From assembly GCA_002311635.1 (NCBI GenBank), contig DBZJ01000108.1, forward strand, positions 1-14,172: 14,172 bases of DNA, written 5' to 3'. Numbering within the stretch: the stretch's first letter is position 1; the number at the start of each line of letters is the position of its first letter. The notes beneath the pieces were generated by a model. The model was given only the letters and a program-made list of their open reading frames with translations, ran no database searches and was not told the origin of the DNA. The stretch is from Syntrophaceae bacterium UBA1163 (GTDB lineage Bacteria > Desulfobacterota > BSN033 > UBA1163). Below are positions 5,455 through 14,172 of the stretch, one piece after another. The position numbers were made by a program, and so were the translations under genes.

Positions 5455-6516
5455 TCACGGTGCTATGATCAGCCGTGAGACTCCTTTATCTGTCCCGAAC
5501 CAGATACTATTCCTGTCCTCGGCTGCACAAAAAACGGCATTACTTAGCAATCCATCGGCCATCGTCAGCGATTCCCACTGCCCTGTCGAAAGGTCATAAA
5601 TGCTTACCCCATTGTCTCTGCAGACGAAGACTTTTCCTTTGGCAACAGTGAGCGACTGAATTCCTCCGTTCCTCAATGCGTCCGAGGGCTCGATCCTCTT
5701 CCAACGGTCTGAAATGAGATCGTATTCGGAAAGGGTTCCTCCGATCCCCCCTGCCCATATTTTCTGTCCGACACTTGCCAAAGCTTTGATCTCCGCCTCC
5801 GTTAACCCATCTTTCTGCGTATACGTCTTCCAGGTCTTTTTAACTTTCTCAAAACGACTGATCCCTCCATTTGTGCCCGCCCATAGGAAATTGGGCTGAA
5901 CGAGAAGGGAATTGACAAAGTTCCCGGAGAGGCCATCATTCGTCGAGTAAAACCTCTTCCATCCCTCTGTCTTCTTATCGAGGAGGGAGAGCCCCTTTTC
6001 AGACCCAACCCAGACCCATTCTCCATCCACGGCCATGGAAACAACCTTCTTGGCACGGCCGTCGCTCGTGTTGAAACGTTTCCAAGAAGGGCTTTTCTGA
6101 GGTTGATAATAGGATATTCCGCCCCCTCCGAAACCATAAAAGTAAGTGCCAAACCAGATGCGACCCACATCCAGAAGGATGACAGAGACATGGTTATAAG
6201 GGAGAAGGTTTTGCCAATTGATGCTGACTCCTTTGTCGACTTTATCCATGGGTTCGCCCTTGGTCGTATAGGCTTTATAAATTTTCTTGGACTTATCGTA
6301 CAGGGTAGCTCCTCCGCCTTCTGTTCCAAACCACACCTCCTCACCTTGGACCGCGATCGCCAAAACCATTTCACTGGAAAGACCATCCTTGGCGGTAATG
6401 TGCTGGAAGGATAAGGGCCTCTTCAGCGGGCTGGCTTCGGCGGGAGAGAAAATGGAAAGGATAAAAAAAATGGCAGCGAAGAATAACTTCAATAACCGAT
6501 GAAGGATCTGCGTCAA
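5455..6516 (-). CDS. Secreted seven-blade beta-propeller protein (two-component-regulator-propeller type)
   Basis: This 353-residue protein has an N-terminal signal peptide (hydrophobic LFFAAIFFILSIF, cleavage probably after AEA near residue 29). It then has seven repeats of the Reg_prop type, each with a variant of (I/V)W(F/A)GT-x-x-G(I/V)S: VWFGTEGG, IWFGTYFYG, VWVGSEKG, LWAGTNGG, IWAGGIGG, VFVCRDNG and IWFGTDKG. Such propellers usually form the sensor half of hybrid histidine kinases, but here no transmembrane helix, kinase or cyclase domain follows, so it is an isolated periplasmic or secreted propeller. The start is a TTG at 6516 with AAGGAGG 6 nt upstream; no ATG fits as well. It stands alone on the minus strand, divergent from groES. 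Ligand and partner are unknown. Confidence 0.8.
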   Translation of the reverse strand: MTQILHRLLKLFFAAIFFILSIFSPAEASPLKRPLSFQHITAKDGLSSEMVLAIAVQGEEVWFGTEGGGATLYDKSKKIYKAYTTKGEPMDKVDKGVSINWQNLLPYNHVSVILLDVGRIWFGTYFYGFGGGGISYYQPQKSPSWKRFNTSDGRAKKVVSMAVDGEWVWVGSEKGLSLLDKKTEGWKRFYSTNDGLSGNFVNSLLVQPNFLWAGTNGGISRFEKVKKTWKTYTQKDGLTEAEIKALASVGQKIWAGGIGGTLSEYDLISDRWKRIEPSDALRNGGIQSLTVAKGKVFVCRDNGVSIYDLSTGQWESLTMADGLLSNAVFCAAEDRNSIWFGTDKGVSRLIIAP

Positions 6517-6845
6517 TTCTTCCTCCTTGACAATTCTCTAATTATGTCGAATCGAATGAAGATTTTCAATAGTCCTTGCGGTTTCCTTCTTAAGAAAAAT
6601 GTGATAGAATGGAAAATATTTCATTAACTTACCTTGACAATCCCCTTTTTGATGATTATCTAAATGGCAGCGCTGGAGGGTTATCTTTTACCTGTTAACC
6701 AACCAAACTTACAGAAAACTCCTAACTAATTAATTTTAAAGGGTTTTAATTTATAAGGAGGTGGTGCGACATATCAATCTTACTCTAATCTTATTTTCAA
6801 TTTCAAAAATTTAAAAACCACTGAGCGAGAAAGGAGAAGTTAAAG
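6517..6845 (+). promoter_or_regulatory. groES leader with sigma70-like promoter
   Basis: This 329-bp gene-free region separates the divergent propeller gene from groES. TTGACA (6634-6639) followed after 17 bp by TATCTA (6657-6662) is the best promoter candidate, giving a leader of roughly 175 nt. I found no CIRCE element (TTAGCACTC-N9-GAGTGCTAA) and no convincing heat-shock sigma32 promoter, so heat control is not visible here. A perfect AAGGAGG at 6755-6761 lies inside the leader, well away from the groES start, with only GTG codons too close behind it. Confidence 0.45.
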
Positions 6846-7139
6846 ATGAAGATCAGGCCATTACAGGACAGAGTGATTGTCAGACGACTGGAGGAGGAGG
6901 AGAAGACAAAAGGTGGAATCATCATTCCTGACACGGCAAAAGAAAAGCCGCAGGAGGGAAAAGTGATCGCAGTCGGAAAGGGGAAGACTACAGAAGAAGG
7001 TAAGCTGATCCCTCTCGACGTGAAGGTTGGCGACAAAATTCTTTTCGGAAAGTATTCGGGCACAGAGGTCAAGATTGAAGGGGAAGAGCATCTCATCATG
7101 AGAGAAGAAGATATCTTAGGAGTGATTGAAGGAAAATAA
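6846..7139 (+). CDS. groES: Co-chaperonin GroES (Hsp10)
   Basis: The product is a 97-residue GroES of normal length. It has the N-terminal [14 protein letters not shown], the mobile loop with [15 protein letters not shown] (about 22-36) whose hydrophobic III tripeptide binds GroEL, and the C-terminal DILGVIEGK. It forms the heptameric lid that closes the GroEL folding chamber in the cytoplasm. The ATG follows AAAGGAGA by 8 nt. groEL begins 30 bp after its stop, forming the usual groESL operon. Confidence 0.98.
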   Translation: MKIRPLQDRVIVRRLEEEEKTKGGIIIPDTAKEKPQEGKVIAVGKGKTTEEGKLIPLDVKVGDKILFGKYSGTEVKIEGEEHLIMREEDILGVIEGK

Positions 7140-7151
7140 CAAATTACATAG

Positions 7152-8810
<1,659 letters not shown>

Positions 8811-8834
8811 AATTCAACCTCTATCAGATTAAAG

Positions 8835-8875
8835 AATAGGGCTTGGGGAGTTTTTCCCAAGCCCTATTTTTATTT
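8835..8875 (+). terminator. Rho-independent terminator of groESL
   Basis: A perfect 13-bp stem (8835-8847 with 8856-8868, core AGGGCTTGGG / CCCAAGCCCT) closes an 8-nt loop and runs directly into a T-rich tract ATTTTTATTT. Confidence 0.92.
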
Positions 8876-8959
8876 CTATTCCTTCAGAAAATCCTTCCCA
8901 TTCAAACGACACTCTTTCGCTTGCATTTAAAAAGAAAGGGCGCTAATATTCTGTCCTAA

Positions 8960-9910
8960 GTGAAAAAAAAACCATCCCAAATTGATTTTCGACACCTGGA
9001 GACTTTTTGCCGTATCGCCGGTTCAAAAAGTTTCTCCAAGGCGGCTGACGATCTGTTCCTCACCCAGCCCACGGTGAGCGGCCATATCCTTGCTTTAGAA
9101 CAATCCCTATCCCTTCGCCTCCTCGACCGGACGAGCAGGGGAGTTCGCCTGACCAAGGCCGGAGAGATTTTCTTGAAATATGCCTCAAAAATTTTATCCT
9201 TCCGCAAGGATTTGATAAATGCCTTGAGCGAATTCTCCGAAGGGATCCGAGGAGACCTCTCTCTGGGTGCAAGCACCATTCCCGGGGAATATCTTCTTCC
9301 CAGGCTCATGGGTGATTTTAAAAGAGAACGTCCTCATCTCACCATTTCCCTTAAGATTGCTGATACAAAGGAAATTGTCCAATATGTCCTCCAAGACAGC
9401 GTCGAGTACGGTATCATCGGTGCCAAGTTGAATCATCCATCCCTCCACTATGAAAAATACGAAGAGGATGACATTATCCCCATCGCCCCATCGGATCACC
9501 CCCTGACCCGAAAAAAAAGGGTGAATCTGGAAGAGCTTTTGAAGGAACCCTGGATTATCCGGGAGGAGGGTTCTGGAACTCAGATCGCATTGGAAACGGC
9601 GTTAAGAAAGAAGGGCAAGAGTTTAAAACAGTTTAATGTGGTCATGGAGATGGGAAGCACTTCTTCCGTCAAAGAAGGGGTAAAGGCGAAATTAGGTCTT
9701 GCTTTCATCTCCGGAAGATCGACCGAGGAAGAAGTAAGACAGGGCACTCTCTCTCGAATCGATGTGGAGGGGATCGGACCCATCTCCCGGCAAATCTATA
9801 TCGTGTCGCATCGCGGGAGAACGCTTTCTCCGATGGGCATGGAATTCCTTCGATTCCTCAGAAGAAAAAAAAGGGAAATGGGAACCAGAGCTGATGAAAA
9901 GATATTCTGA
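8960..9910 (+). CDS. LysR-family transcriptional regulator, resembling the selenium-metabolism-associated group
   Basis: The 316-residue protein has the LysR layout: a winged HTH at about 9-68 (FRHLETFCRIAGSKSFSKAA, then LTQPTVSGHILALEQSL and LLDRTSRGVRLTKAGEIFL), a linker helix, and a periplasmic-binding-protein-like effector domain from about 92 to 300. The run LGASTIPGEYLLPRLMGDF and the IREEGSGTQIALE motif recall the CysL/CbbR-like subgroup annotated as selenium-metabolism-associated; I infer this from memory of the family. The start is GTG at 8960, directly after an in-frame TAA; no good ribosome binding site precedes it. No selenium gene is nearby, so the target genes are unknown. Confidence 0.88.
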   Translation: MKKKPSQIDFRHLETFCRIAGSKSFSKAADDLFLTQPTVSGHILALEQSLSLRLLDRTSRGVRLTKAGEIFLKYASKILSFRKDLINALSEFSEGIRGDLSLGASTIPGEYLLPRLMGDFKRERPHLTISLKIADTKEIVQYVLQDSVEYGIIGAKLNHPSLHYEKYEEDDIIPIAPSDHPLTRKKRVNLEELLKEPWIIREEGSGTQIALETALRKKGKSLKQFNVVMEMGSTSSVKEGVKAKLGLAFISGRSTEEEVRQGTLSRIDVEGIGPISRQIYIVSHRGRTLSPMGMEFLRFLRRKKREMGTRADEKIF

Positions 9911-9927
9911 CATAATGAAAATTCAAA

Positions 9928-10003
9928 TCCTCCTCCTTCGGCAAGCTCGGCACGGTGGGCCCGTCGAACCGTTTTTCAAAGGGGGAGGTAATTCCTCCTT
10001 TTC
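9928..10003. repeat. Composite intergenic repeat with terminator-like hairpin
   Basis: Behind the LysR gene, CCTCCTCCTT (near 9929-9938) and AAAGGGGGAGG (9978-9988) form inverted arms. They enclose CTTCGGCAAGCTCGG and a GTCGAACC segment that I recall from dispersed intergenic repeats. A second small hairpin, GGAGG (9984-9988) with CCTCC (9994-9998), runs into TTTT and could terminate the LysR transcript. Confidence 0.4.
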
Positions 10004-10110
10004 GTAAAGGCTGCCTGCCCTGTACCATCTCGGTTCAGGGCCTGCCGGGAGGGTGGGAGCGATTTAAAAGGGTTGTTTTGTGAGTAACTATTCGGATCCC
10101 AAAGAAATGA

Positions 10111-10140
10111 TTGACTTACAAACGAATATTGTCTTAATAA
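10111..10140 (+). promoter_or_regulatory. Candidate sigma70-type promoter for tolB-pal-cpoB
   Basis: TTGACT (10111-10116) followed after 18 bp by TAATAA (10135-10140) lies about 50 bp upstream of tolB, in the 257-bp gap after the LysR gene. A separate hairpin GCCCTG/CAGGGC (10017-10041) lies further upstream. Confidence 0.5.
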
Positions 10141-10191
10141 TAGACCGGTGGGGAGAATCCGTTAGTCTTGGATTCAATCGTAAATAATAAA

Positions 10192-11496
10192 ATGAAAAGA
10201 TATCTCTTGCTTTTCCTCTTTGTCATTTTCATTGCTGCTCCCTCCGCGGAGGCAAGGATCTACCTTGATATCAATGCTCCGACCTTTGTCCAGATTCCCA
10301 TCATTTTGGCGAAATGGAAATCTGCAGACAAAACCTCTTCTCCTTTCTCAGAAAAGGTTTATGAGATTCTGAAAAACGATCTCACCCTCTCCGGTTTCTT
10401 CAAGGTGATCGATGCCCAACATCTTCCCCCTCCGCTTCGAGAAAAAGAAGGAATCCCGGAGGCGTCCTCCCTGCAAGAATGGGCCCCCGGGGGAGGAGAA
10501 ATCCTCCTGGCCGGAGAAACGCTGCTCGAATCGAACGGCCTCGACTTCAAGTTGACATTCCATCTCTTTGATCTGGTGGACCAGAAACACCTTGTCGGGA
10601 AGCAGTACGAGGGCCCTTTACAAACCGTTCGATCCGCGGTCCACAGAATGGCCGATGAGGTGGTTCTCCAAATCACGGGGGAGAGGGGGGTTCAAAATAC
10701 GAAGATTGCCTACACGGTTCGCCAGGGGGAGGGCAAGGAGATCTTCGTTGCCGATTTCGACGGTGCGAACGTCAAACAGCTCACCCAAAACCAGTCCATC
10801 AACCTATCGCCGGCCTGGGCTCCGAATGGTAAAAAAATCGCCTTCACCTCTTACCTCAGACGGAATCCGGATCTCTACCTCATCGATGTGGATGGGAAAA
10901 ATCTTCAACTGTTCTCCCGCTACCCGGGGTTAAACGTCTCTCCCTCCTGGTCGCCGGATGGGAAAAAGATTGCACTCATGATGGGGATGGAAGGAAAGTC
11001 GGAAATCTACCTCATCGATACGAACGGGGGGAACCCGAAGAAACTGACCAAGGGATACGGTAACGAGGCTTCGCCCACATGGTCTCCGGATGGCGAGCGG
11101 ATTGCTTTTGTGTCAGACCGATCCGGTTCCCCACAGATTTATGTCATGGCACGGGATGGATCCAATGTGCGCCGTCTGACATTTGAGGGAAGCTATAATA
11201 CCAATCCCTCCTGGTCTCCTAAAGGGGACCTGATCGCTTTTTGCGGAAGGGTAGAAGGCCATTACCATATCTTCACCATCGGAATCGACGGGTCCGGGCT
11301 CAGAAGCCTTACGTCCAACTCGAGCAACAACGAAAGCCCTTGCTGGTCTCCGGATGGCCGTTACATCGCCTTCGGTTCAACTCGAACGGGGGCATCCAAG
11401 ATTTACATTATGAATGCCAACGGGCTCAATCAGAGGGGTTTAACATCATCGAAAGGAGGTGAATCGAGTCCTGCCTGGTCAAGGCGATTTGAATAA
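10192..11496 (+). CDS. tolB: Tol-Pal system beta-propeller protein TolB
   Basis: The product is a 434-residue periplasmic protein when started at the ATG at 10192. It has a signal peptide (MKRYLLLFLFVIFIAAPSAEA), an N-terminal alpha/beta domain up to about residue 170, and a C-terminal propeller of PD40 blades with repeated SWSPDGKKIA / IYLID-type motifs (five to six copies to residue 430). TolB binds Pal and links the inner-membrane Tol complex to outer-membrane constriction during division. An in-frame TTG at 10168 would add eight residues and has GGGGAGA about 11 nt upstream. I preferred the ATG because the signal peptide then begins normally, but its own ribosome binding site is poor. Pal follows 124 bp downstream. 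tolQ, tolR and tolA are not next to it. Confidence 0.93.
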   Translation: MKRYLLLFLFVIFIAAPSAEARIYLDINAPTFVQIPIILAKWKSADKTSSPFSEKVYEILKNDLTLSGFFKVIDAQHLPPPLREKEGIPEASSLQEWAPGGGEILLAGETLLESNGLDFKLTFHLFDLVDQKHLVGKQYEGPLQTVRSAVHRMADEVVLQITGERGVQNTKIAYTVRQGEGKEIFVADFDGANVKQLTQNQSINLSPAWAPNGKKIAFTSYLRRNPDLYLIDVDGKNLQLFSRYPGLNVSPSWSPDGKKIALMMGMEGKSEIYLIDTNGGNPKKLTKGYGNEASPTWSPDGERIAFVSDRSGSPQIYVMARDGSNVRRLTFEGSYNTNPSWSPKGDLIAFCGRVEGHYHIFTIGIDGSGLRSLTSNSSNNESPCWSPDGRYIAFGSTRTGASKIYIMNANGLNQRGLTSSKGGESSPAWSRRFE

Positions 11497-11505
11497 CCCC
11501 GTGGG

Positions 11506-11533
11506 AAAAGAGGGGCCTGCCCCTGCCCTTTTT
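11506..11533 (+). terminator. Possible terminator or attenuator between tolB and pal
   Basis: AGGGG (11511-11515) pairs with CCCCT (11520-11524) across CCTG, followed after GCCC by TTTTT. The short stem and the position inside an expected operon suggest partial termination at most. Confidence 0.35.
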
Positions 11534-11620
11534 CTGTAAGGGATGATTCCCGCCAAAAATGACGGGGATTTCTAACGGGATGAACATGAGTTCCCACACC
11601 ATTCTTCAAGGGAGGTTACC

Positions 11621-12178
11621 ATGACTAAGAAAAGCTTCATCATCATTTTTATCCTCTGCGTCGGACTCATCATGATAGGTTGCCCCAAAAAAACAGCTGT
11701 GAAAGAAGAACCGTCCGTCAAGACAGAAGAAGCCACTAAGGCCGAGGCAGAGCGCGCAAAGGAAGCGAAAGCCAAAGAACAATTCGAAAAGAGTTTGGTC
11801 GCCAAGCAGACCCCCGGCGTTGCAGGGGAAGTTTTCGAAAGCTCTCTGCTCAAAGACATTCACTTCGACTTCGATAAATACGACATTCGTCCCTCGGATG
11901 GCGCCCTTCTGAAGGAAAACGCTGTCCTTCTGAAGAAATACACCAACCTCAAGGTCCAAATCGAAGGCCATTGCGATGAAAGAGGAACGGTTGAATATAA
12001 CCTCGCTCTCGGCGAAAGGCGGGCCAACCGTACAAAGGATTACCTTGTCTCGTTAGGCATTTCCTCAGATCGCGTTTCGACAATCAGTTATGGAAAAGAG
12101 AAGCCGCTAGATCCCGGCCATAGCGAAGAAGCCTGGGCAAAAAACCGAAGAGCCCATACCATTGTCACGGCAAAATAG
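11621..12178 (+). CDS. pal: Peptidoglycan-associated lipoprotein Pal
   Basis: The 185-residue outer-membrane lipoprotein has a signal peptide ending in the lipobox IMIGC (Cys21 becomes the lipidated N-terminus). A Lys/Glu/Ala-rich linker covers about 23-60, and the OmpA-like peptidoglycan-binding domain runs from about 78 to 185. The domain shows HFDFDKYDIRP (81-91), IEGHCDERGTVEYN (114-127) and the GERRA helix (131-135) that bind diaminopimelate. Length and layout are those of ordinary Pal. GGGAGG precedes the ATG. It partners TolB upstream and anchors the outer membrane to peptidoglycan. Confidence 0.95.
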   Translation: MTKKSFIIIFILCVGLIMIGCPKKTAVKEEPSVKTEEATKAEAERAKEAKAKEQFEKSLVAKQTPGVAGEVFESSLLKDIHFDFDKYDIRPSDGALLKENAVLLKKYTNLKVQIEGHCDERGTVEYNLALGERRANRTKDYLVSLGISSDRVSTISYGKEKPLDPGHSEEAWAKNRRAHTIVTAK

Positions 12179-12197
12179 TAAGGCGGAGCACTCCCCA

Positions 12198-12215
12198 GGG
12201 AGTTTCGAAACTCCC
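12198..12215. other. Perfect 18-bp palindrome between pal and cpoB
   Basis: GGGAGTTTCGAAACTCCC is a perfect palindrome lying immediately before the GAGGAG ribosome binding site of cpoB. A smaller GGAG-CA-CTCC lies just upstream (12185-12194). There is no U-tract, so it is not a classical terminator. It could be an RNA hairpin that stabilises the pal message or tunes cpoB translation. Confidence 0.5.
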
Positions 12216-12227
12216 CGAGGAGAGCTT

Positions 12228-13103
12228 GTGAAAGGTAACGCGATGAAAGGACGAATTGTTTTTTTAATAGGGTTGTTACTGTTGGGATGTGCAAGCACCA
12301 AAGATGTGAGGACCCTCGATAACGAGATGGATAAGCTTTATTCTCAAATCAATACCCTACGAAAAGAAATTGATTTCGCCAAGAACGACTTATCTGACTT
12401 GAGGGCGGAAAATCAAAAGGTAAAGACGGACCTCTCTCTTCGGCTCGAAAATCTTCAATCCGAGGTCCAAGCCCTCTCGACAAATGTGGAAGAGTATAAG
12501 GAACTTCTCACGAGGCCTTCAAAAGAGACGGACCGTCTCAGGGAGGAGATGGAAGGCCGCTTGAAAGCCTTGGAAGAAAGAAAAAAAGCTCAGGAGGAAA
12601 AGATCAAAGAGTTGGAGGATCGCCTCAAGTCACAGGAACCAAAGGCGCCCGGGCCGGGTTCGAAACCCATGGAATCGGAAAAGCCGGGCTCAATGAAAGA
12701 GGTGCTCTCCGAGCTAAAAGGGGTTTCCCCGGGGATGGGGGATCTCTATCGGGATGCCTACGAGACCTTCCATAAGGGAGACTTAGAAGGAGCTCGAAGG
12801 AAATTCGAAGCCTTTCTCAAACAATATCCCAACACAGAGCTCTCGGATAATGCCCAGTTTTGGATCGGGGAGACCTACTATCTGAAAAAGGATTATGAGA
12901 AGGCGATCTTAGAATATGAGAAGGCGATTGTAAAATATCCGGAAGGGGATAAGATACCCGCAGCGATATTCAAGCAGGCCCTCGCCTTCTCGGAACTCGG
13001 AGACAAAACGAATGCCAGAAATTTGCTCAAGCGGGTGATCGAAAAATATCCCCTTTCTGATCAAGCCCAGCTGGCCAAAAAGAAACTGGAAACCCTAAAA
13101 TAG
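12228..13103 (+). CDS. cpoB: Tol-Pal system protein CpoB/YbgF, lipoprotein form
   Basis: The 291-residue protein has a short signal peptide ending in the lipobox LLLGC and is therefore probably lipidated, unlike the soluble E. coli protein. An extended coiled coil follows (about 28-145 with heptad-like Leu/Glu/Lys; LYSQINTLRKEIDF, then EEMEGRLKALEERKKAQEEK). After a Pro/Gly-rich linker come three TPR-like repeats (about 170-291: AYETFHKGDLEGARRKFEAF, AQFWIGETYYLKKDYEKAI, AAIFKQALAFSELGDKTNAR). CpoB coordinates peptidoglycan synthesis with Tol-driven constriction. I chose the GTG at 12228 because GAGGAG lies 5 nt upstream; the ATG at 12243, behind AAAGG, is a fair alternative. The frame stays open further upstream into pal, which I regard as chance. 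Confidence 0.9.
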   Translation: MKGNAMKGRIVFLIGLLLLGCASTKDVRTLDNEMDKLYSQINTLRKEIDFAKNDLSDLRAENQKVKTDLSLRLENLQSEVQALSTNVEEYKELLTRPSKETDRLREEMEGRLKALEERKKAQEEKIKELEDRLKSQEPKAPGPGSKPMESEKPGSMKEVLSELKGVSPGMGDLYRDAYETFHKGDLEGARRKFEAFLKQYPNTELSDNAQFWIGETYYLKKDYEKAILEYEKAIVKYPEGDKIPAAIFKQALAFSELGDKTNARNLLKRVIEKYPLSDQAQLAKKKLETLK

Positions 13104-13117
13104 GAATTTGAATGTCG

Positions 13118-13180
13118 AAGGTGGAAAATAGAGAGTAGACTCTCCGGTTACGATCTACCTTCCACCCTTTCTTAATTTTA
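13118..13180. terminator. Possible shared terminator of cpoB and the convergent Rieske gene
   Basis: GGTGGAA (13120-13126) pairs with TTCCACC (13160-13166) around an inner GAGAG-TAGA-CTCTC hairpin (13131-13144), followed by a T-rich run. It lies in the 102-bp gap between the two convergent genes. Confidence 0.4.
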
Positions 13181-13205
13181 TCTTCCAAAACGCCCCTTCA
13201 CATTT

Positions 13206-13517
13206 TTAGATAGTGTAAATGTCCTTTTTGTCGTCAATCTCAAGCTTTATCGGAGTGAGATCATCCATTTTGTCAAAAACGGAGCTGTACTTGTATACCG
13301 TACCATCGTCAACATTAAAAATAGAAAGATGACATTCACACAATAACTTATTAATATCAGCATCCCAAACGATGGTGCCCCCTTCATGGGGGCAAACCCT
13401 ACTGTACGCAACCAGCTTGCCTTTTTTGGTTTTTACTAAAATACCCTCTTTCCCCTGATACTGAAAACTGACCGATTCTCCGCGCTTCAAATCTTTAACC
13501 CTTCCGATCTTCTCCAT
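13206..13517 (-). CDS. Stand-alone Rieske [2Fe-2S] ferredoxin
   Basis: The 103-residue protein is a single Rieske domain. Cys42-x-His44 (CPHEGG) and Cys60-x2-His63 (CECH) are separated by 15 residues, the classical C-x-H-(x15-17)-C-x2-H arrangement that ligates a [2Fe-2S] cluster. There is no signal peptide or membrane anchor, so it should be a cytoplasmic electron carrier similar in size to the ferredoxin subunits of ring-hydroxylating oxygenases or to NirD. An extra Cys62 sits between the second-site ligands. AAGGAGA lies 7 nt ahead of the ATG. No oxygenase or reductase gene is next to it, so its partner is unknown. Confidence 0.9.
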   Translation of the reverse strand: MEKIGRVKDLKRGESVSFQYQGKEGILVKTKKGKLVAYSRVCPHEGGTIVWDADINKLLCECHLSIFNVDDGTVYKYSSVFDKMDDLTPIKLEIDDKKDIYTI

Positions 13518-13762
13518 TTTGGTTCTCCTTGTTTATTATTTTAAGTGACTTCTGTCAGTATGCGTACGAATACAGGCTCTATGGTTTTTCTCCGTATACC
13601 TGATTGTCCCCTCACCCTGCTCTCTCCAATGGGGGAGAGGGAAATGCTGGGGCCGTTTCTATGGAGCAATTAGGTTAAGTTGAATATAGAAAAAAACCGG
13701 GTTGCTTGTCAAGATAACGACTAAACTCCCCGGGGTGGAAACGAAGGCGAAGAAAAGGGCAC
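13518..13762. other. Gene-free spacer with a palindromic repeat
   Basis: I see no gene in the roughly 350 bp between the Rieske gene and rpoC. Near 13608-13631, CCCTCACCCTGCTCTCTCC faces GGGGGAGAGGG across AAT, a palindromic intergenic repeat of a type widespread in such genomes. A Rieske promoter should lie here on the minus strand, but I could not place it with confidence. Confidence 0.5.
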
Positions 13763-13800
13763 AAAAAAGGCCCATTCCGTAACAGTACAGAATGAGCCTT
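13763..13800 (-). terminator. Rho-independent terminator downstream of rpoC
   Basis: On the minus strand, AAGGCTCATTC pairs with GAATGGGCCTT over 11 bp (13767-13777 with 13790-13800; one position is a G-U wobble in this strand only) and runs into TTTTTT. The wobble shows that it works better in the rpoC direction. Confidence 0.8.
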
Positions 13801-13868
13801 CCATGTTTCCTTCAAGGATTTTTACTTGGCCGCTTGACCCCTTGAATCCTTGAGCCCTGCTTCTTTTC

Positions 13869-14172
<304 letters not shown>

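Noticed and set aside
6517..6845. CIRCE/HrcA operator or sigma32 promoter in front of groES
   Set aside because: No TTAGCACTC...GAGTGCTAA inverted repeat and no CCCCATNT-type -10 at proper spacing could be found; only a sigma70-like promoter is supportable.
12162..12227. N-terminal extension of cpoB into the end of pal
   Set aside because: It would place 22-27 polar residues before the lipoprotein signal peptide and lacks a ribosome binding site; the good GAGGAG site serves GTG 12228.

Overview
The window looks like a piece of a Desulfobacterota (deltaproteobacterial-type) genome, probably from a metagenome. The grounds are a Tat-exported DUF362 protein coupled to a NapH/NapG-like polyferredoxin, a LysR regulator resembling the selenium-metabolism-associated group, a lipoprotein form of CpoB/YbgF behind tolB-pal, and intergenic repeat types common in such genomes. 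This assignment is inference; no rRNA, tRNA, phage gene or CRISPR array is visible.

Left third (1-2735), accessory and AT-rich. A truncated flavoprotein-like reading frame (57-281) is followed by three minus-strand genes: a GIY-YIG nuclease-like protein (395-1006), an HNH endonuclease with three homing-endonuclease-associated repeats (1129-2073) and a small membrane protein (2203-2532). Each gap between these genes holds a 66-67 bp imperfect palindrome with outer 7-mers of the GCCTAAC / GTTAGGC type, an inner inverted repeat and a non-palindromic centre. That is the architecture of integron attC sites. A third core (GTTAGGC on the minus strand) sits just upstream of the membrane-protein gene, next to a 9-bp perfect hairpin. 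No integrase gene is in the window, so I read this as a small cluster of attC sites lacking an integrase (CALIN) carrying nuclease and membrane-protein cassettes. This is the most interesting part of the window.

Middle (2736-6516), minus strand. A Tat-signal DUF362 protein overlaps by 4 bp a membrane polyferredoxin that looks like a NapH-NapG fusion; together they suggest a membrane electron-transfer unit. A 93-bp palindromic intergenic repeat separates them from a secreted seven-blade beta-propeller protein.

Centre and right (6517-13103), plus strand, core genome. These are groES-groEL with a sigma70-like promoter and a strong terminator, a LysR-type regulator, then tolB-pal-cpoB, the outer-membrane half of the Tol-Pal envelope system. 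tolQRA are not in the window.

Right end (13206-14172), minus strand. A stand-alone Rieske ferredoxin is followed by the 3' end of rpoC with its own terminator. The rpoC frame holds an in-frame TAG exactly where the family has a conserved glutamate, next to an abrupt rise in GC at the window edge. A contig-end error or chimera is the likeliest reason, but it needs checking.
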